Shown here: positions 1-8,364 of the stretch, piece by piece | How positions within the stretch are numbered: position 1 is the stretch's first letter | How the letters are laid out: each line of letters starts with the position of its first letter | DNA from: Burkholderiaceae bacterium | Lineage (GTDB): Bacteria; Pseudomonadota; Gammaproteobacteria; Burkholderiales; Burkholderiaceae_E | Reading direction: 5' to 3' | Assembly: GCA_024235875.1 (NCBI GenBank) | Contig: JACKLP010000006.1 | Span: forward strand, 1-64,000 | DNA length: 64,000 bases | Notes under the pieces: model-generated | Databases searched by the model: none | The model's input: only the letters and a program-made list of their open reading frames with translations | What the model was told of the DNA's origin: nothing | Translations under genes and position numbers: made by a program

Positions 1-3000
1 TGGCCTTCGAGCCCCATGCCGCCGAACTCGCCGGTGGGCCAGGCGATCGCGACCACCGGTGCATGAAAGCTGCCGGCCGCCATGCCCAGCGCGCCGAGCC
101 CATAGGCCTTGCGCGTGACCACCGTGAACACCGGCACCGTGACGTTCGCGCCGACCAGGTAGGGGCGGCAGCAGTGACGCACCAGCGCGGTCTTCTCGTA
201 CTCGGGCCCGACCATGTTGCCCGGCGTGTCGCACAGGAACAGCAGCGGGATGTCGAAGGCATCGCAAAGCTGCATGAAGCGCGACGCCTTGTCGGCCGCG
301 GGGCTGTCGATCGCGCCGGCCAGATGGGCCGGGTTGTTCGCGACCACGCCGAAGGCCCGGCCCTCGATGCGGATCAGCGAGGTGATCATGCCGGGTCCGA
401 AGTCGCGGCGGATCTCGAGCACGGAGTCGGTGTCGGCGATACCGTCGATGACCTGGCGCATGTCGTAGGCGCGCAGGCGATCGAGCGGCACCATGTGACG
501 CAGGTGACGCTGGTCCGGACAGGACCAGTCCTGGACCGGACCCTGGAAGTAGGACAGGTACTGGCGCGCGACCTTCACGGCCTCGGCCTCGTCGGCCACG
601 GCGATGTCGACGACCCCGTTTTGCACCTGCACCGACATCGGCCCGACCTCCTCGGGCCGGTACACGCCCAGGCCGCCCCCCTCGATCATCGCCGGCCCGC
701 CCATGCCGATCGTGGTGTCGGCGGTGGCGATGATCACGTCGCAGCAGCCGGCCAGCACCGCATTGCCGGCGAAGCAGCGACCCGACACGACGCCCACCAG
801 CGGCACCAGGCCGCTCAGGCGCGGGAAGCGGTGGAAGGTATCCAGGTGCAGCCCGCCAACGGTGACCGAGTCGGTGTCGCTGCCACGTCCGCCACCGCCT
901 TCGGCGAACAGCACGATCGGCAGGCGCCACTGCTCGGCCAGGCGGAAGATGCGGTCCTTCTTCTCGTGGCCCTTGCGCCCCTGGGTGCCGGCCAGCACCG
1001 TGTAGTCGTAGACGACGACCGCGACCCGCGCCCGATCGTCGGGGAAATGCTCGCCGTTGACGCGCGCGAGCCCGGTGATCAGGCCGTCGGCCTGCGTGGT
1101 GTCGATCAGATCCTCGAGCGAGTTGGTGCGTCGTCGAGCGGCAACGACCAGCGAGCCGTACTCGTGGAAGCTGCCTGGATCGACGAGGTCGGCGATATTC
1201 TCGCGTGCGGTCCGCTGCCGGGTTCGGCGACGGCGCGCCAGCGCATCGGGCCGGTTCTCGTCGAGGGTGCGCGCCTGCCGCGCCAGCACCTCGGCCAGAT
1301 CGGGTCGGATCAGGTCGGGATCGACGGCCTGGTCTTGCCGCACCGCGCGCGAAAGCGCTTCGTCGGCCTCGACGTGGATCAGCGGATGCCCCTCGAAGAC
1401 CGTGTCGCCCTCGCTCACGGTGATCGCACGCACGATGCCACCGGCGGCGGCGACGATCTCGTGCTGCATCTTCATGGCCTCGAGCACCAGTACCGGCTGT
1501 CCCGCGCGCACCGTATCGCCCTCGGCGATGGCAAGGGAGATCACCGTGCCCTGCATCGGCGCAGGCAGCGCCACCGTCCCGTCGGGTGCGTCGGCGCCGT
1601 CGCTCGCCGCCGTCGGCGCGGGTTCCGACTTGCCAAGCGCCAGCACCGCGAGCGGATCGTTCGGGTCGACCCGCGTGCCGGCCGTGCGTGCCCCACCGCT
1701 CGCGGCGACGGCCGGCGCGAACCAGCGCTCCGGATGCGCGGCCTGCATGCCGGCGAGCAGCGCCGGCGCGTGCGCCTCGACGAAGCGCGTGTGCACGACG
1801 CCGCTGCGCAAGGACGGATGCTCGAGCACCGCCTGCAGGAATCCGATGTTGGTCGGCACGCCGGCGATCCTGAACTCGGTCAGCGCCCGGTAGGCCTTGC
1901 GCACCGCATCGCCGAATCGCCCGGACGGCGCGTGCACGATCACCTTCGCCAGCAGCGAGTCGAAGCGCGGGTTGGTGCGGTAGCCGGCATAGCCGAAGGT
2001 ATCGACGCGCACCCCCGGCCCGGTGGGCGGATCGAAGCTCGCGAGCACGCCGCCCGTGGGGCGGGCACTGCCATCGGCATTCATCGTCTCGGTGTTGATC
2101 CGGGCCTGAAGCGCGATGCCGCGCACCGGCGGCGGCTCGGCCAGCCCGATGTCGGCGAGCGTTTCGCCGTCGGCCAGGCGCAACTGGGCCGCCACGAGGT
2201 CGACCCCGGTGACGAGCTCGGTCACGGTGTGTTCGACCTGGAGCCGGGCATTGGCCTCGATGAACGCGAAGCCTGCATCCTCGGGACGGCGATCGAGGTC
2301 GACCAGGAACTCGAAGGTCCCGACGCCGTGGTAGCCGGCCTCGCGCGCCAGCGCGAGCGACGCGTCGAGCAGTCGCTGGCGCAGCGACGGGTCAAGCGCG
2401 GGTGCCGGCGCGATCTCGATCAGCTTCTGGCGCTGGCGCTGCACGCTGCATTCGCGCTCCCACAGATGGGTCAGCCCGCCGGCGGTATCGCCGACCACCT
2501 GCACCTCGACATGGCGCGCATGCGCGAACAGCCGCTCCACGTAGAGGTCGCCGCAACCGAAGGCCGCCAACGCCTCGCCGGCACATCGCTCGAATGCCTC
2601 ATCCAGGGCGACGGGGTCGTGAACCGGTCGGATGCCTCTGCCACCACCGCCTGCCAGCGCCTTGAGCATGATCGCGCCGCCCGGGCCCAGCGCGGCCAGG
2701 AACTCGCGAGCCTGATCGCGCGTGGTCGCATGCGAGGTCCCTTCGACGACCGGCACGCCGGCGCGCTCGGCCAGCGCACGGGCCGCCGCCTTGTCGCCGA
2801 ACAGGGCCAGCGCCGCCGGCGACGGGCCGACGAAACAGATGCCTGCATTTGCGCAGGCCCTGGCGAAGGCCGCGCTTTCGGCCACGAAGCCGTATCCCGG
2901 ATGCACGGCATCGCAGCCGGTCTCGAGCGCCGCCTCGATCAGTGCGTCGATGTCGAGGTAGGCCGCCGCACCCACGCCATCGAGCGCGCGGGCCTCGTCG

Positions 3001-3131
3001 GTCTGCTTGACATGCAAAGAATGGGCATCGTCGCGCGAATACACGCTGACCGTCTCGATGCCCAGGTCGGCCGCGCTACGTGCGATCCGGATCGCGATCT
3101 CGCCGCGGTTGGCGATCAGTAGTCGCTTCAT
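1..3131 (-). CDS. Single-chain acyl-CoA carboxylase (biotin carboxylase + BCCP + carboxyltransferase), C-terminus cut by window edge
   Basis: The reading frame begins at the ATG whose first base is 3131 and runs leftward off the window, giving at least 1043 residues. The order is an N-terminal biotin carboxylase domain (starts MKRLLIANRGEIAIR, ATP-grasp loop GGGGRG), a biotinyl domain with the EAMKM motif (biotinylated Lys about residue 554), then a carboxyltransferase region ending at the edge in GGMGLEG. All three activities on one chain is the layout of homomeric long-chain or medium-chain acyl-CoA carboxylases; the acyl substrate cannot be read from sequence. Its ATG overlaps the stop of the upstream TauD-family gene by 4 bp (ATGA), so the two are translationally coupled. 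It should carboxylate an acyl-CoA in the cytoplasm using ATP and bicarbonate. Confidence 0.9.
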   Translation of the reverse strand, partial: MKRLLIANRGEIAIRIARSAADLGIETVSVYSRDDAHSLHVKQTDEARALDGVGAAAYLDIDALIEAALETGCDAVHPGYGFVAESAAFARACANAGICFVGPSPAALALFGDKAAARALAERAGVPVVEGTSHATTRDQAREFLAALGPGGAIMLKALAGGGGRGIRPVHDPVALDEAFERCAGEALAAFGCGDLYVERLFAHARHVEVQVVGDTAGGLTHLWERECSVQRQRQKLIEIAPAPALDPSLRQRLLDASLALAREAGYHGVGTFEFLVDLDRRPEDAGFAFIEANARLQVEHTVTELVTGVDLVAAQLRLADGETLADIGLAEPPPVRGIALQARINTETMNADGSARPTGGVLASFDPPTGPGVRVDTFGYAGYRTNPRFDSLLAKVIVHAPSGRFGDAVRKAYRALTEFRIAGVPTNIGFLQAVLEHPSLRSGVVHTRFVEAHAPALLAGMQAAHPERWFAPAVAASGGARTAGTRVDPNDPLAVLALGKSEPAPTAASDGADAPDGTVALPAPMQGTVISLAIAEGDTVRAGQPVLVLEAMKMQHEIVAAAGGIVRAITVSEGDTVFEGHPLIHVEADEALSRAVRQDQAVDPDLIRPDLAEVLARQARTLDENRPDALARRRRTRQRTARENIADLVDPGSFHEYGSLVVAARRRTNSLEDLIDTTQADGLITGLARVNGEHFPDDRARVAVVVYDYTVLAGTQGRKGHEKKDRIFRLAEQWRLPIVLFAEGGGGRGSDTDSVTVGGLHLDTFHRFPRLSGLVPLVGVVSGRCFAGNAVLAGCCDVIIATADTTIGMGGPAMIEGGGLGVYRPEEVGPMSVQVQNGVVDIAVADEAEAVKVARQYLSYFQGPVQDWSCPDQRHLRHMVPLDRLRAYDMRQVIDGIADTDSVLEIRRDFGPGMITSLIRIEGRAFGVVANNPAHLAGAIDSPAADKASRFMQLCDAFDIPLLFLCDTPGNMVGPEYEKTALVRHCCRPYLVGANVTVPVFTVVTRKAYGLGALGMAAGSFHAPVVAIAWPTGEFGGMGLEG

Positions 3132-4045
3132 GCGGCCGCCTTCGGCGTGCGGCTGTTGGACTCGAGCGTCGTGGCCTCGCGTCCGAGATGGGCATTGAGC
3201 TGGCGGTCGTAGCGACTGGTCGCGGCGGCATTCTCGATCCGTGTGAATGGCTGCCAGCGAGGGGCGGCGATGCCGCGAGGCTCGTCGCCCATCACGGTGA
3301 CCCGCTGGATGATCCGTTCCTGGTCGAAGTCGTTGAGGACATAGTGCTGCGTACAGCGGTTGTCCCACATGGCGATGGTTCCCTGCTGCCAGCGCCGGCG
3401 CACCGTGAATCGAGGGCTCGACACCCAGCGCGTGAGATAGCCGAGCAGGTTGGCGCTCTCCTCGTGGCTCATCTCGACGATCCGCCGCGTGAAATGCTCG
3501 TTGACGAACAGGGAGCGGCGACCGGTCTCGGGATGCATGCGCACGACCGGATGGATCGCCGTGATGTCGGGCCGACCATGGGGCGCGGCATCGTGCAATG
3601 CGCTCAAGCCGTCGCACAGTTCGCGCATCGGGGCCGACAAGGCCTCGTAGGCCTGGTACATGTTCGCCCACATCGTGTCGCCACCGACCGTCGGGCAGCG
3701 CACCATGTGCAGGATCGCGTACACCGACGGATTCGGTTGGAAGGTGATGTCGCTATGCCATTCGTCGGCGATACCGCCGCGCGATGCGACCAGCTCGAAG
3801 ATCTCGGGGTGGTCGGTGATCGGATTCTTCAGGTTCGGATGGGCCTCGAGCGGCCCGAAGTGCCGGCCGAAGGCGACATGCTCGTCGATGCTGGGGCGCT
3901 GGTCGGGAAAGAACAGCACCAGGTGCTCGCGCAGCAGTTCGCGCACCCGAGCGATGTCATCGGGGCCGGCATTCGCGACCGACAGACCCCGGACCTCGGC
4001 GCCGAGCGACCCCGCCAGCCGGGTGACTTGCAGTTCGGTTCCCAT
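3128..4045 (-). CDS. TauD/TfdA family Fe(II)/2-oxoglutarate-dependent dioxygenase
   Basis: 305 residues, the usual length for this family. The iron triad is visible: HSD (His97, Asp99) and a distal His234 in WDNRCTQHYV, followed by Arg248, which should bind the 2-oxoglutarate carboxylate. The start at 4045 is supported by a strong AGGAGG just upstream. Family members hydroxylate taurine, sulfonates, aryloxyalkanoates, carnitine precursors and others; the substrate is not deducible here. It is the first gene of a two-gene unit with the acyl-CoA carboxylase (4-bp ATGA overlap) and is divergent from a CoA-transferase. A role in making or clearing an acid that is then activated to a CoA ester is plausible but is inference. 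Confidence 0.9.
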   Translation of the reverse strand: MGTELQVTRLAGSLGAEVRGLSVANAGPDDIARVRELLREHLVLFFPDQRPSIDEHVAFGRHFGPLEAHPNLKNPITDHPEIFELVASRGGIADEWHSDITFQPNPSVYAILHMVRCPTVGGDTMWANMYQAYEALSAPMRELCDGLSALHDAAPHGRPDITAIHPVVRMHPETGRRSLFVNEHFTRRIVEMSHEESANLLGYLTRWVSSPRFTVRRRWQQGTIAMWDNRCTQHYVLNDFDQERIIQRVTVMGDEPRGIAAPRWQPFTRIENAAATSRYDRQLNAHLGREATTLESNSRTPKAAA

Positions 4046-4130
4046 GTCTCCTCCTGTGGATCGAGCCGCGAACGGGACGTTCGGGCCAGGCCGTCGGGCG
4101 TGGTTTCGGCCTTCGCGCAGCGGCATCGAC

Positions 4131-4167
4131 TCGAAACTACACGATCGGCGCGCCCCTCGCGTTTCGA
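4131..4167. promoter_or_regulatory. Inverted repeat in the divergent TauD / CoA-transferase intergenic region
   Basis: The 255-bp gap between the divergent starts holds TCGAAAC at 4131-4137 and its reverse complement GTTTCGA at 4161-4167. This could be a split operator for the divergent pair. I see no clear -35/-10 pair in either direction and no regulator gene next door, so the call is weak. Confidence 0.25.
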
Positions 4168-4300
4168 ATCGCGCACGATCGAGTACTCGGCGCGGCGGCG
4201 CAGCGCGACGGTTCGCGCCGTTTGCGAGAAGCAGCCAGAATACCGTCTCGCCGCGGGCCGCCCCGTGGCAGCGACCCGCCGACCCCAAGGAGCCGAGCCC

Positions 4301-5470
4301 ATGCAGGCACTCGCAGGAATCAAGGTTCTCGAACTCGGGCAGCTCATCGCCGGCCCGTTCGCCGGCAAGACGCTGGCCGACTTCGGTGCCGACGTCATCA
4401 AGATCGAACCCGAGGGCAGCGGCGATCCGCTGCGCAAGTGGCGGCTGCTGCGCGAGGGAACCTCGGTGTGGTGGGAGGTCCAGTCCCGCAACAAGCGCTC
4501 GGTCTGCGTCGACCTGCGCAGCGATGCAGGCAAGGACGTGGTCCGACGGCTGGCACGCGAGGCCGACGTCGTGATCGAGAACTTCAAGCCCGGCACGCTC
4601 GAGGGCTGGGGCCTGGGCTGGGAGCAACTCCATGCGCTGAACCCGCGCCTGATCATGCTGCGGATCTCCGGCTTCGGCCAGACCGGCCCCTATGCGACGC
4701 GACCGGGCTTCGGGGTGCTGGGGGAGGCCATGGGCGGCCTGCGCCATCTGAGCGGCGAGCCGGGTCGTGTGCCCGTGCGCGTCGGGGTATCGATCGGCGA
4801 TACGCTGGCTGCGCTGCATGGGGTGATCGGCGTGCTGCTCGCGCTGCGCCACCGCGATGCCAACGGCGGCGAGGGCCAGTTCATCGACGTCGCGCTCTAC
4901 GAGAGCGTGTTCAACGTCATGGAGAGCCTGCTGCCCGAGTACGACGCCTTCGGCGAAGTCCGCGAGCGCGCCGGCAGCGCCCTGCCCGGCATCGCGCCCA
5001 CCAACGCCTATCGCTGCGAGGACGACAGCTATGTGCTGGTGGCGGGCAACGGCGACAGCATCTACCGGCGCCTGATGACGGCAATCGGGCGGGCCGACCT
5101 GGCCGACGATCCGGACCTGGCGCACAACGATGGTCGGGCGCGGCGCGCCGCCGAGATCGATGCCGCGATCGAGGCCTGGACCTCGCAGCGCAGTCGCGAG
5201 CAGGTACTCGAGACCCTCGAGGGAGCCAATGTGCCGGTCGGGCGGATCTATTCGATCGCCGACATCGCGGCCGACCCCCAGTACCTCGCGCGCGAGATGA
5301 TCGTCGAGACCCGCGATGCCGACGGCCGGCCGCTGAAGGTGCCGGGCATCGTGCCCAAGCTCAGCGCCACACCCGGGCGCATCGCCCATAGTGCGCCGCG
5401 GCTGGGCGAGCACAACGAAGAATGCCTGGGCGCCACGGGCTGGCCGGCCCGCGCCGGGAGTCCGGAATGA
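4301..5470 (+). CDS. CaiB/BaiF family (class III) CoA-transferase
   Basis: 389 residues. The N-terminus (LAGIKVLELGQLIAGPFAG, then DFGADVIKIEP) and the block NPRLIMLRISGFGQTGPY are hallmarks of class III CoA-transferases. Asp167 in SIGDTLAALHG sits where formyl-CoA transferase has its catalytic aspartate. The ATG at 4301 is preceded by AAGGAG. The reaction is transfer of CoA between acyl-CoA and a free carboxylic acid; the substrate is unknown. The stop overlaps the start of the following VOC gene (ATGA), so the two are coupled. Divergence from the carboxylase/dioxygenase pair suggests one pathway acting on an acyl-CoA. Confidence 0.93.
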   Translation: MQALAGIKVLELGQLIAGPFAGKTLADFGADVIKIEPEGSGDPLRKWRLLREGTSVWWEVQSRNKRSVCVDLRSDAGKDVVRRLAREADVVIENFKPGTLEGWGLGWEQLHALNPRLIMLRISGFGQTGPYATRPGFGVLGEAMGGLRHLSGEPGRVPVRVGVSIGDTLAALHGVIGVLLALRHRDANGGEGQFIDVALYESVFNVMESLLPEYDAFGEVRERAGSALPGIAPTNAYRCEDDSYVLVAGNGDSIYRRLMTAIGRADLADDPDLAHNDGRARRAAEIDAAIEAWTSQRSREQVLETLEGANVPVGRIYSIADIAADPQYLAREMIVETRDADGRPLKVPGIVPKLSATPGRIAHSAPRLGEHNEECLGATGWPARAGSPE

Positions 5471-5847
5471 TCGATCACCTCGACCACCTGGTGCTGACCA
5501 CCACCGACGAGCGTGCGTGCATCGCGTTCTACACCGACGTCCTCGGGATGAGGCTCGAGTCCTTTGGCGCCGGTCGCCGGGCCTTTCGCTTCGGAAACCA
5601 GAAGATCAATCTGCACGTCAAGGGGCGCGAGCACGAGCCCAAGGCGCATCTGCCGGTGCCGGGTGCGCTGGACCTTTGCTTCATCGCCAGCGTGCCGCTC
5701 GACGATTTCATCGCCCACCTGGCGGCCCGCGGGGTGGCCGTCGTGGAAGGTCCGGTGATGCGCACCGGCGCGACCGGCCCGATCCGCTCGGTCTATCTGC
5801 GCGACCCGGACCTGAACCTGATCGAGGTATCGGAACCGGCGCCCTGA
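5467..5847 (+). CDS. VOC family (glyoxalase/extradiol dioxygenase fold) protein
   Basis: 126 residues, one beta-alpha-beta-beta-beta VOC unit pair. It begins MIDHLDHLVLTT, with DHLDHL carrying the usual first metal-ligand His, and ends with YLRDPDLNLIEV, whose Glu is the usual last ligand. The ATG at 5467 lies in an ATGA overlap with the CoA-transferase stop, which decides this start over a longer upstream option. Proteins of this size and motif set are often annotated as virulence- or glyoxalase-like VOC proteins. The reaction (isomerase, dioxygenase or epimerase) cannot be chosen from sequence. Confidence 0.88.
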   Translation: MIDHLDHLVLTTTDERACIAFYTDVLGMRLESFGAGRRAFRFGNQKINLHVKGREHEPKAHLPVPGALDLCFIASVPLDDFIAHLAARGVAVVEGPVMRTGATGPIRSVYLRDPDLNLIEVSEPAP

Positions 5848-5882
5848 GCGATCGCCTTCGGGCCGACATCGGGCCCGCCGGT

Positions 5883-6509
5883 TCACTTCCAGGCGAAGGT
5901 CGGCTGCTCGAGATCGAAGACGCGCGTGGTCCGGCCGGCGAGCAATTCGCGGAACTGGTAGAGGAAAGCGCCGGTCGGCGCATGGATTCGACGATCGTCA
6001 ATCAGCACGCGTACCACGCGCCGGTCGCTCTCGGGAATCTCGACGAATTCCACGGCGTCGGGCGCCGCGATCACCGTCAACGCGATCCGATGCACCGAGG
6101 CGACCTCGTCGGGGTTCGGTTGCATCCGCCCCGCCTCTTCGGCCCAGACCACGATCGGCGAGATCAGATAGCCCGAGCGCGTCGCGTAGTCGTCGAGGCG
6201 GCCGATGATCGCGGACGCCGGCAGGCGCAGGCCGACCTCTTCGTCGAGCTCGCGCAGCGCGGCACCATCGGCGCTTTCGCCGGGATCGACGCGCCCTCCG
6301 GGCAAGGCCCACTGGCCACTATGGGTGCGCAGCTTCGGGGTTCGCCGCGTGAGCACGAAGCCGACCTCGCCGGCCTCGGTCGGGACCAGGGTCAGCGCGA
6401 CCGCCGCCCGCTTCAGCGCCGTCGATTCGAGTACCGGCTCGGCGCGCTCGAACGCCTGGCAAAGGCGGGCGATCAGGTCGCGGCTTCGGGTATCGAACGG
6501 GGCTTGCAT
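5883..6509 (-). CDS. Nudix hydrolase, CoA diphosphatase (NudL-like)
   Basis: 208 residues. The Nudix box lies at about residues 71-94 (GGRVDPGESADGAALRELDEE begins it), preceded directly by LTRRTPKLRTHSGQWALP. That preceding stretch matches the CoA-diphosphatase signature of the family that splits CoA and acyl-CoA into 3',5'-ADP and phosphopantetheine. A longer open frame exists upstream, but the ATG at 6509 gives the family-typical N-terminus. It converges with the VOC gene to its left (35 bp apart) and is divergent from the DUF423 gene. Confidence 0.88.
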   Translation of the reverse strand: MQAPFDTRSRDLIARLCQAFERAEPVLESTALKRAAVALTLVPTEAGEVGFVLTRRTPKLRTHSGQWALPGGRVDPGESADGAALRELDEEVGLRLPASAIIGRLDDYATRSGYLISPIVVWAEEAGRMQPNPDEVASVHRIALTVIAAPDAVEFVEIPESDRRVVRVLIDDRRIHAPTGAFLYQFRELLAGRTTRVFDLEQPTFAWK

Positions 6510-6633
6510 GGGCGGGCGTCGCGCGAGTCGGTTAGTCTGTCGGCCTGCCCGATGGCGGACATCGGGCGCGGGCGGTGTTCTCGGGCGAAAACGGCCCCGG
6601 ACATCGCCCCGCCAGTATACGGAGGCAGGCGAA

Positions 6634-7005
6634 TTGGACAGGATCTTCACCTTGCTGGCGGCGATCAGCGGCTTTCTCGGCGTGGCGGCTGGCGCCTTCG
6701 GCGCCCACGGCCTGCGGACCCGGGTCGACCCACCGATGCTCGCGGTCTTCGAGACCGGCGCACGCTATCACCTCGTGCACGCGTTGGCCCTGCTGGCGGC
6801 AGCCTGGGCGTGGCAGCGCTGGCCGGGCAAGGCCTCGAGCGCCGCTGGCTGGTGCTTCTTCGGCGGCACCGTGCTGTTCTCGGGTAGCCTGTACCTGCTC
6901 GCGCTGACCGGCATCCGCGCGATCGGCGGGGTCACGCCGGTCGGCGGCCTATTGTTCCTGGCCGGCTGGGCGGCACTGGGCCTGGCCGCGCTGCGCAAGC
7001 GCTGA
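6634..7005 (+). CDS. DUF423 (YgdD-like) small integral membrane protein
   Basis: 123 residues if started at the TTG at 6634, chosen because GGAGG (6621-6625) sits 8 nt upstream; no in-frame ATG fits. Four hydrophobic segments are visible, with the DUF423 signatures GAFGAHGL near the N-terminus and FETGARYHLVHALALL after it. The function of this widespread inner-membrane family is unknown. The gene follows the divergent Nudix gene by 124 bp and precedes another small membrane protein gene that has its own promoter. Confidence 0.9.
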   Translation: MDRIFTLLAAISGFLGVAAGAFGAHGLRTRVDPPMLAVFETGARYHLVHALALLAAAWAWQRWPGKASSAAGWCFFGGTVLFSGSLYLLALTGIRAIGGVTPVGGLLFLAGWAALGLAALRKR

Positions 7006-7021
7006 GGGCGCGGCCGCGCCC
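7006..7021. repeat. 16-bp perfect GC palindrome after the DUF423 gene
   Basis: GGGCGCGG is followed at once by its reverse complement CCGCGCCC, starting one base after the DUF423 stop codon. It has no loop and no T tract, so it is a poor intrinsic terminator. It may slow polymerase or be chance in GC-rich DNA. Confidence 0.3.
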
Positions 7022-7054
7022 GGCACTCGTAGACCCCATGCCAGGCCCTGGATC

Positions 7055-7082
7055 TTGAAATCCGCCGCGAAGCCCCTATCTT
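7055..7082 (+). promoter_or_regulatory. Sigma-70-type promoter for the COG3671-like membrane protein
   Basis: TTGAAA at 7055-7060 and TATCTT at 7077-7082 are separated by 16 bp (5/6 and 4/6 matches to consensus). The gene's GAGGAGG and ATG follow at 7104-7119. This is one of the better promoter matches in this GC-rich window. Confidence 0.55.
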
Positions 7083-7116
7083 GGGCCAGGAACCCACGAC
7101 GACGAGGAGGTCGACG

Positions 7117-7515
7117 ATGCGGGACGTGGAAGTCGTAGACGTCATCGAGCCCCGCGCAGAGCAGGGCTTGCGCCGGATCACCCTGATCGACTATGCGCTG
7201 CACATCGCCAGCCCGATCGTTTCGATGATGACGCTGACCATCATCGCGCTCATCCTGAACTACGCCAAGCGCGACGATGCACGTGGCACGATCTGGCACA
7301 GCCACATGAACTGGATGATCCGCACATGCTGGTGGACCCTGTTCTGGGTGATCGTCAGCTTCGTCCCGGTCCTGATCCTGTCGGCGGTCTCGTTCGGCCT
7401 GCTGTCGTTCCTGTTCGTGTTCCCGATCCTCTGGTACCTGTACCGGATGGTGCGTGGCCTGCTGCGCGCGCTCGACGGGCGCTCGATGCCCGAACCGGGC
7501 CAACCCTTCGCCTGA
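7117..7515 (+). CDS. Predicted membrane protein, COG3671/DUF4870-like
   Basis: 132 residues. A short N-terminal cytoplasmic stretch leads into helices at about residues 28-47, 65-90 and 92-115, with the characteristic KRDDARGTIWHSHMNWMIRTCWW loop between the first two. GAGGAGG six bases before the ATG at 7117 fixes the start. The family is small, conserved in proteobacteria, and without known function. Its own promoter is visible just upstream. Confidence 0.82.
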   Translation: MRDVEVVDVIEPRAEQGLRRITLIDYALHIASPIVSMMTLTIIALILNYAKRDDARGTIWHSHMNWMIRTCWWTLFWVIVSFVPVLILSAVSFGLLSFLFVFPILWYLYRMVRGLLRALDGRSMPEPGQPFA

Positions 7516-7592
7516 GCGCCACGGCGCCCGCCCCCGCACGCTCGCAGGCAGTCGACCGCGCCGCCCACGGCGCACATGTGAAGGCAACGCGC

Positions 7593-8351
7593 ATGGTTTC
7601 ACGTCGTCGCATCACCGCGCTGGCCGCCGGCCTCACGGCGGGCGGCGCGCTATCGGCATGCGGGCTGGCGCCGCTGGCGCGCGACGCCCGGACCGCCGGG
7701 CCAAGCGAGCCGGTCCCCGCGCCAGCCCCCCGCCTGGGTGAGCGCTGGGTCTATGTCGAGACGAACCGCTACACCGGCGAGGCGCGTCGTCAACTCGTGC
7801 TCGAGGTCGCCCGACTGGCCCCGCAGCTGGTCGTGCTTCGTTCCGATGTCGACGGCAGGGCGCTGGGCCGCGAGACCTACGACCGCCCGTGGTGGATCGT
7901 CGACGAGCCGGCCTACGACATCCCGATTCGCTTCGAGTCCCCGATGCCGATGCTGCCCGAGCCGATCGCGCCGGCCGCGCCGCGCTGGTACCGCACCCAT
8001 TACCGCGCTGCCGGAGATAGCGGGCGCTACGCGTGGGAACTGGGCGTGAGCGCGTCCGGATGGGAGCGGATCCGGGTTCCGGCGGGCGAGTACCTGTGCC
8101 TGCGCGTGGAGCGGCGGATCCGGTTCGACCATCCCGACCCCTTCCGGATCGGCAGCGAGCGCACGGACATCCTCTGGTACGCGCCCGAACTGAACCGCTG
8201 GGTGCAGCGCGAGTGGACCGGCGAGTACCAACTGCCCGGCCGACGACCGGTGTTCGCGCCCGAGGACTGGATCCGCTGGTCGCTGGTCTCGCATACGCCG
8301 CCGGCCACCATGGACCGGAATCGCCCGCAAGGCACTCACGACGTCCGTTGA
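7593..8351 (+). CDS. Predicted lipoprotein of unknown function
   Basis: 252 residues. An arginine-rich start (MVSRRR) and a hydrophobic stretch lead to a lipobox LSAC with lipidated Cys23, so the mature protein should sit in the outer or inner membrane facing the periplasm. The mature part contains GERWVYVETNRYTGE and many aromatic residues, looking like a small beta-rich domain; I do not recognise the family. An alternative GTG start five codons upstream (7578) is possible. It lies between the COG3671-like gene and the DUF1688 gene, all on the same strand. Confidence 0.72.
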   Translation: MVSRRRITALAAGLTAGGALSACGLAPLARDARTAGPSEPVPAPAPRLGERWVYVETNRYTGEARRQLVLEVARLAPQLVVLRSDVDGRALGRETYDRPWWIVDEPAYDIPIRFESPMPMLPEPIAPAAPRWYRTHYRAAGDSGRYAWELGVSASGWERIRVPAGEYLCLRVERRIRFDHPDPFRIGSERTDILWYAPELNRWVQREWTGEYQLPGRRPVFAPEDWIRWSLVSHTPPATMDRNRPQGTHDVR

Positions 8352-8364
8352 CGCGTGGCATGAT

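Noticed and set aside
63..3122. Long plus-strand open frame of 1019 codons opposite the acyl-CoA carboxylase
   Set aside because: Composition is rich in Arg, His, Asp and Ala with no domain pattern; it is the antisense shadow of a GC-rich gene with G/C in third positions.
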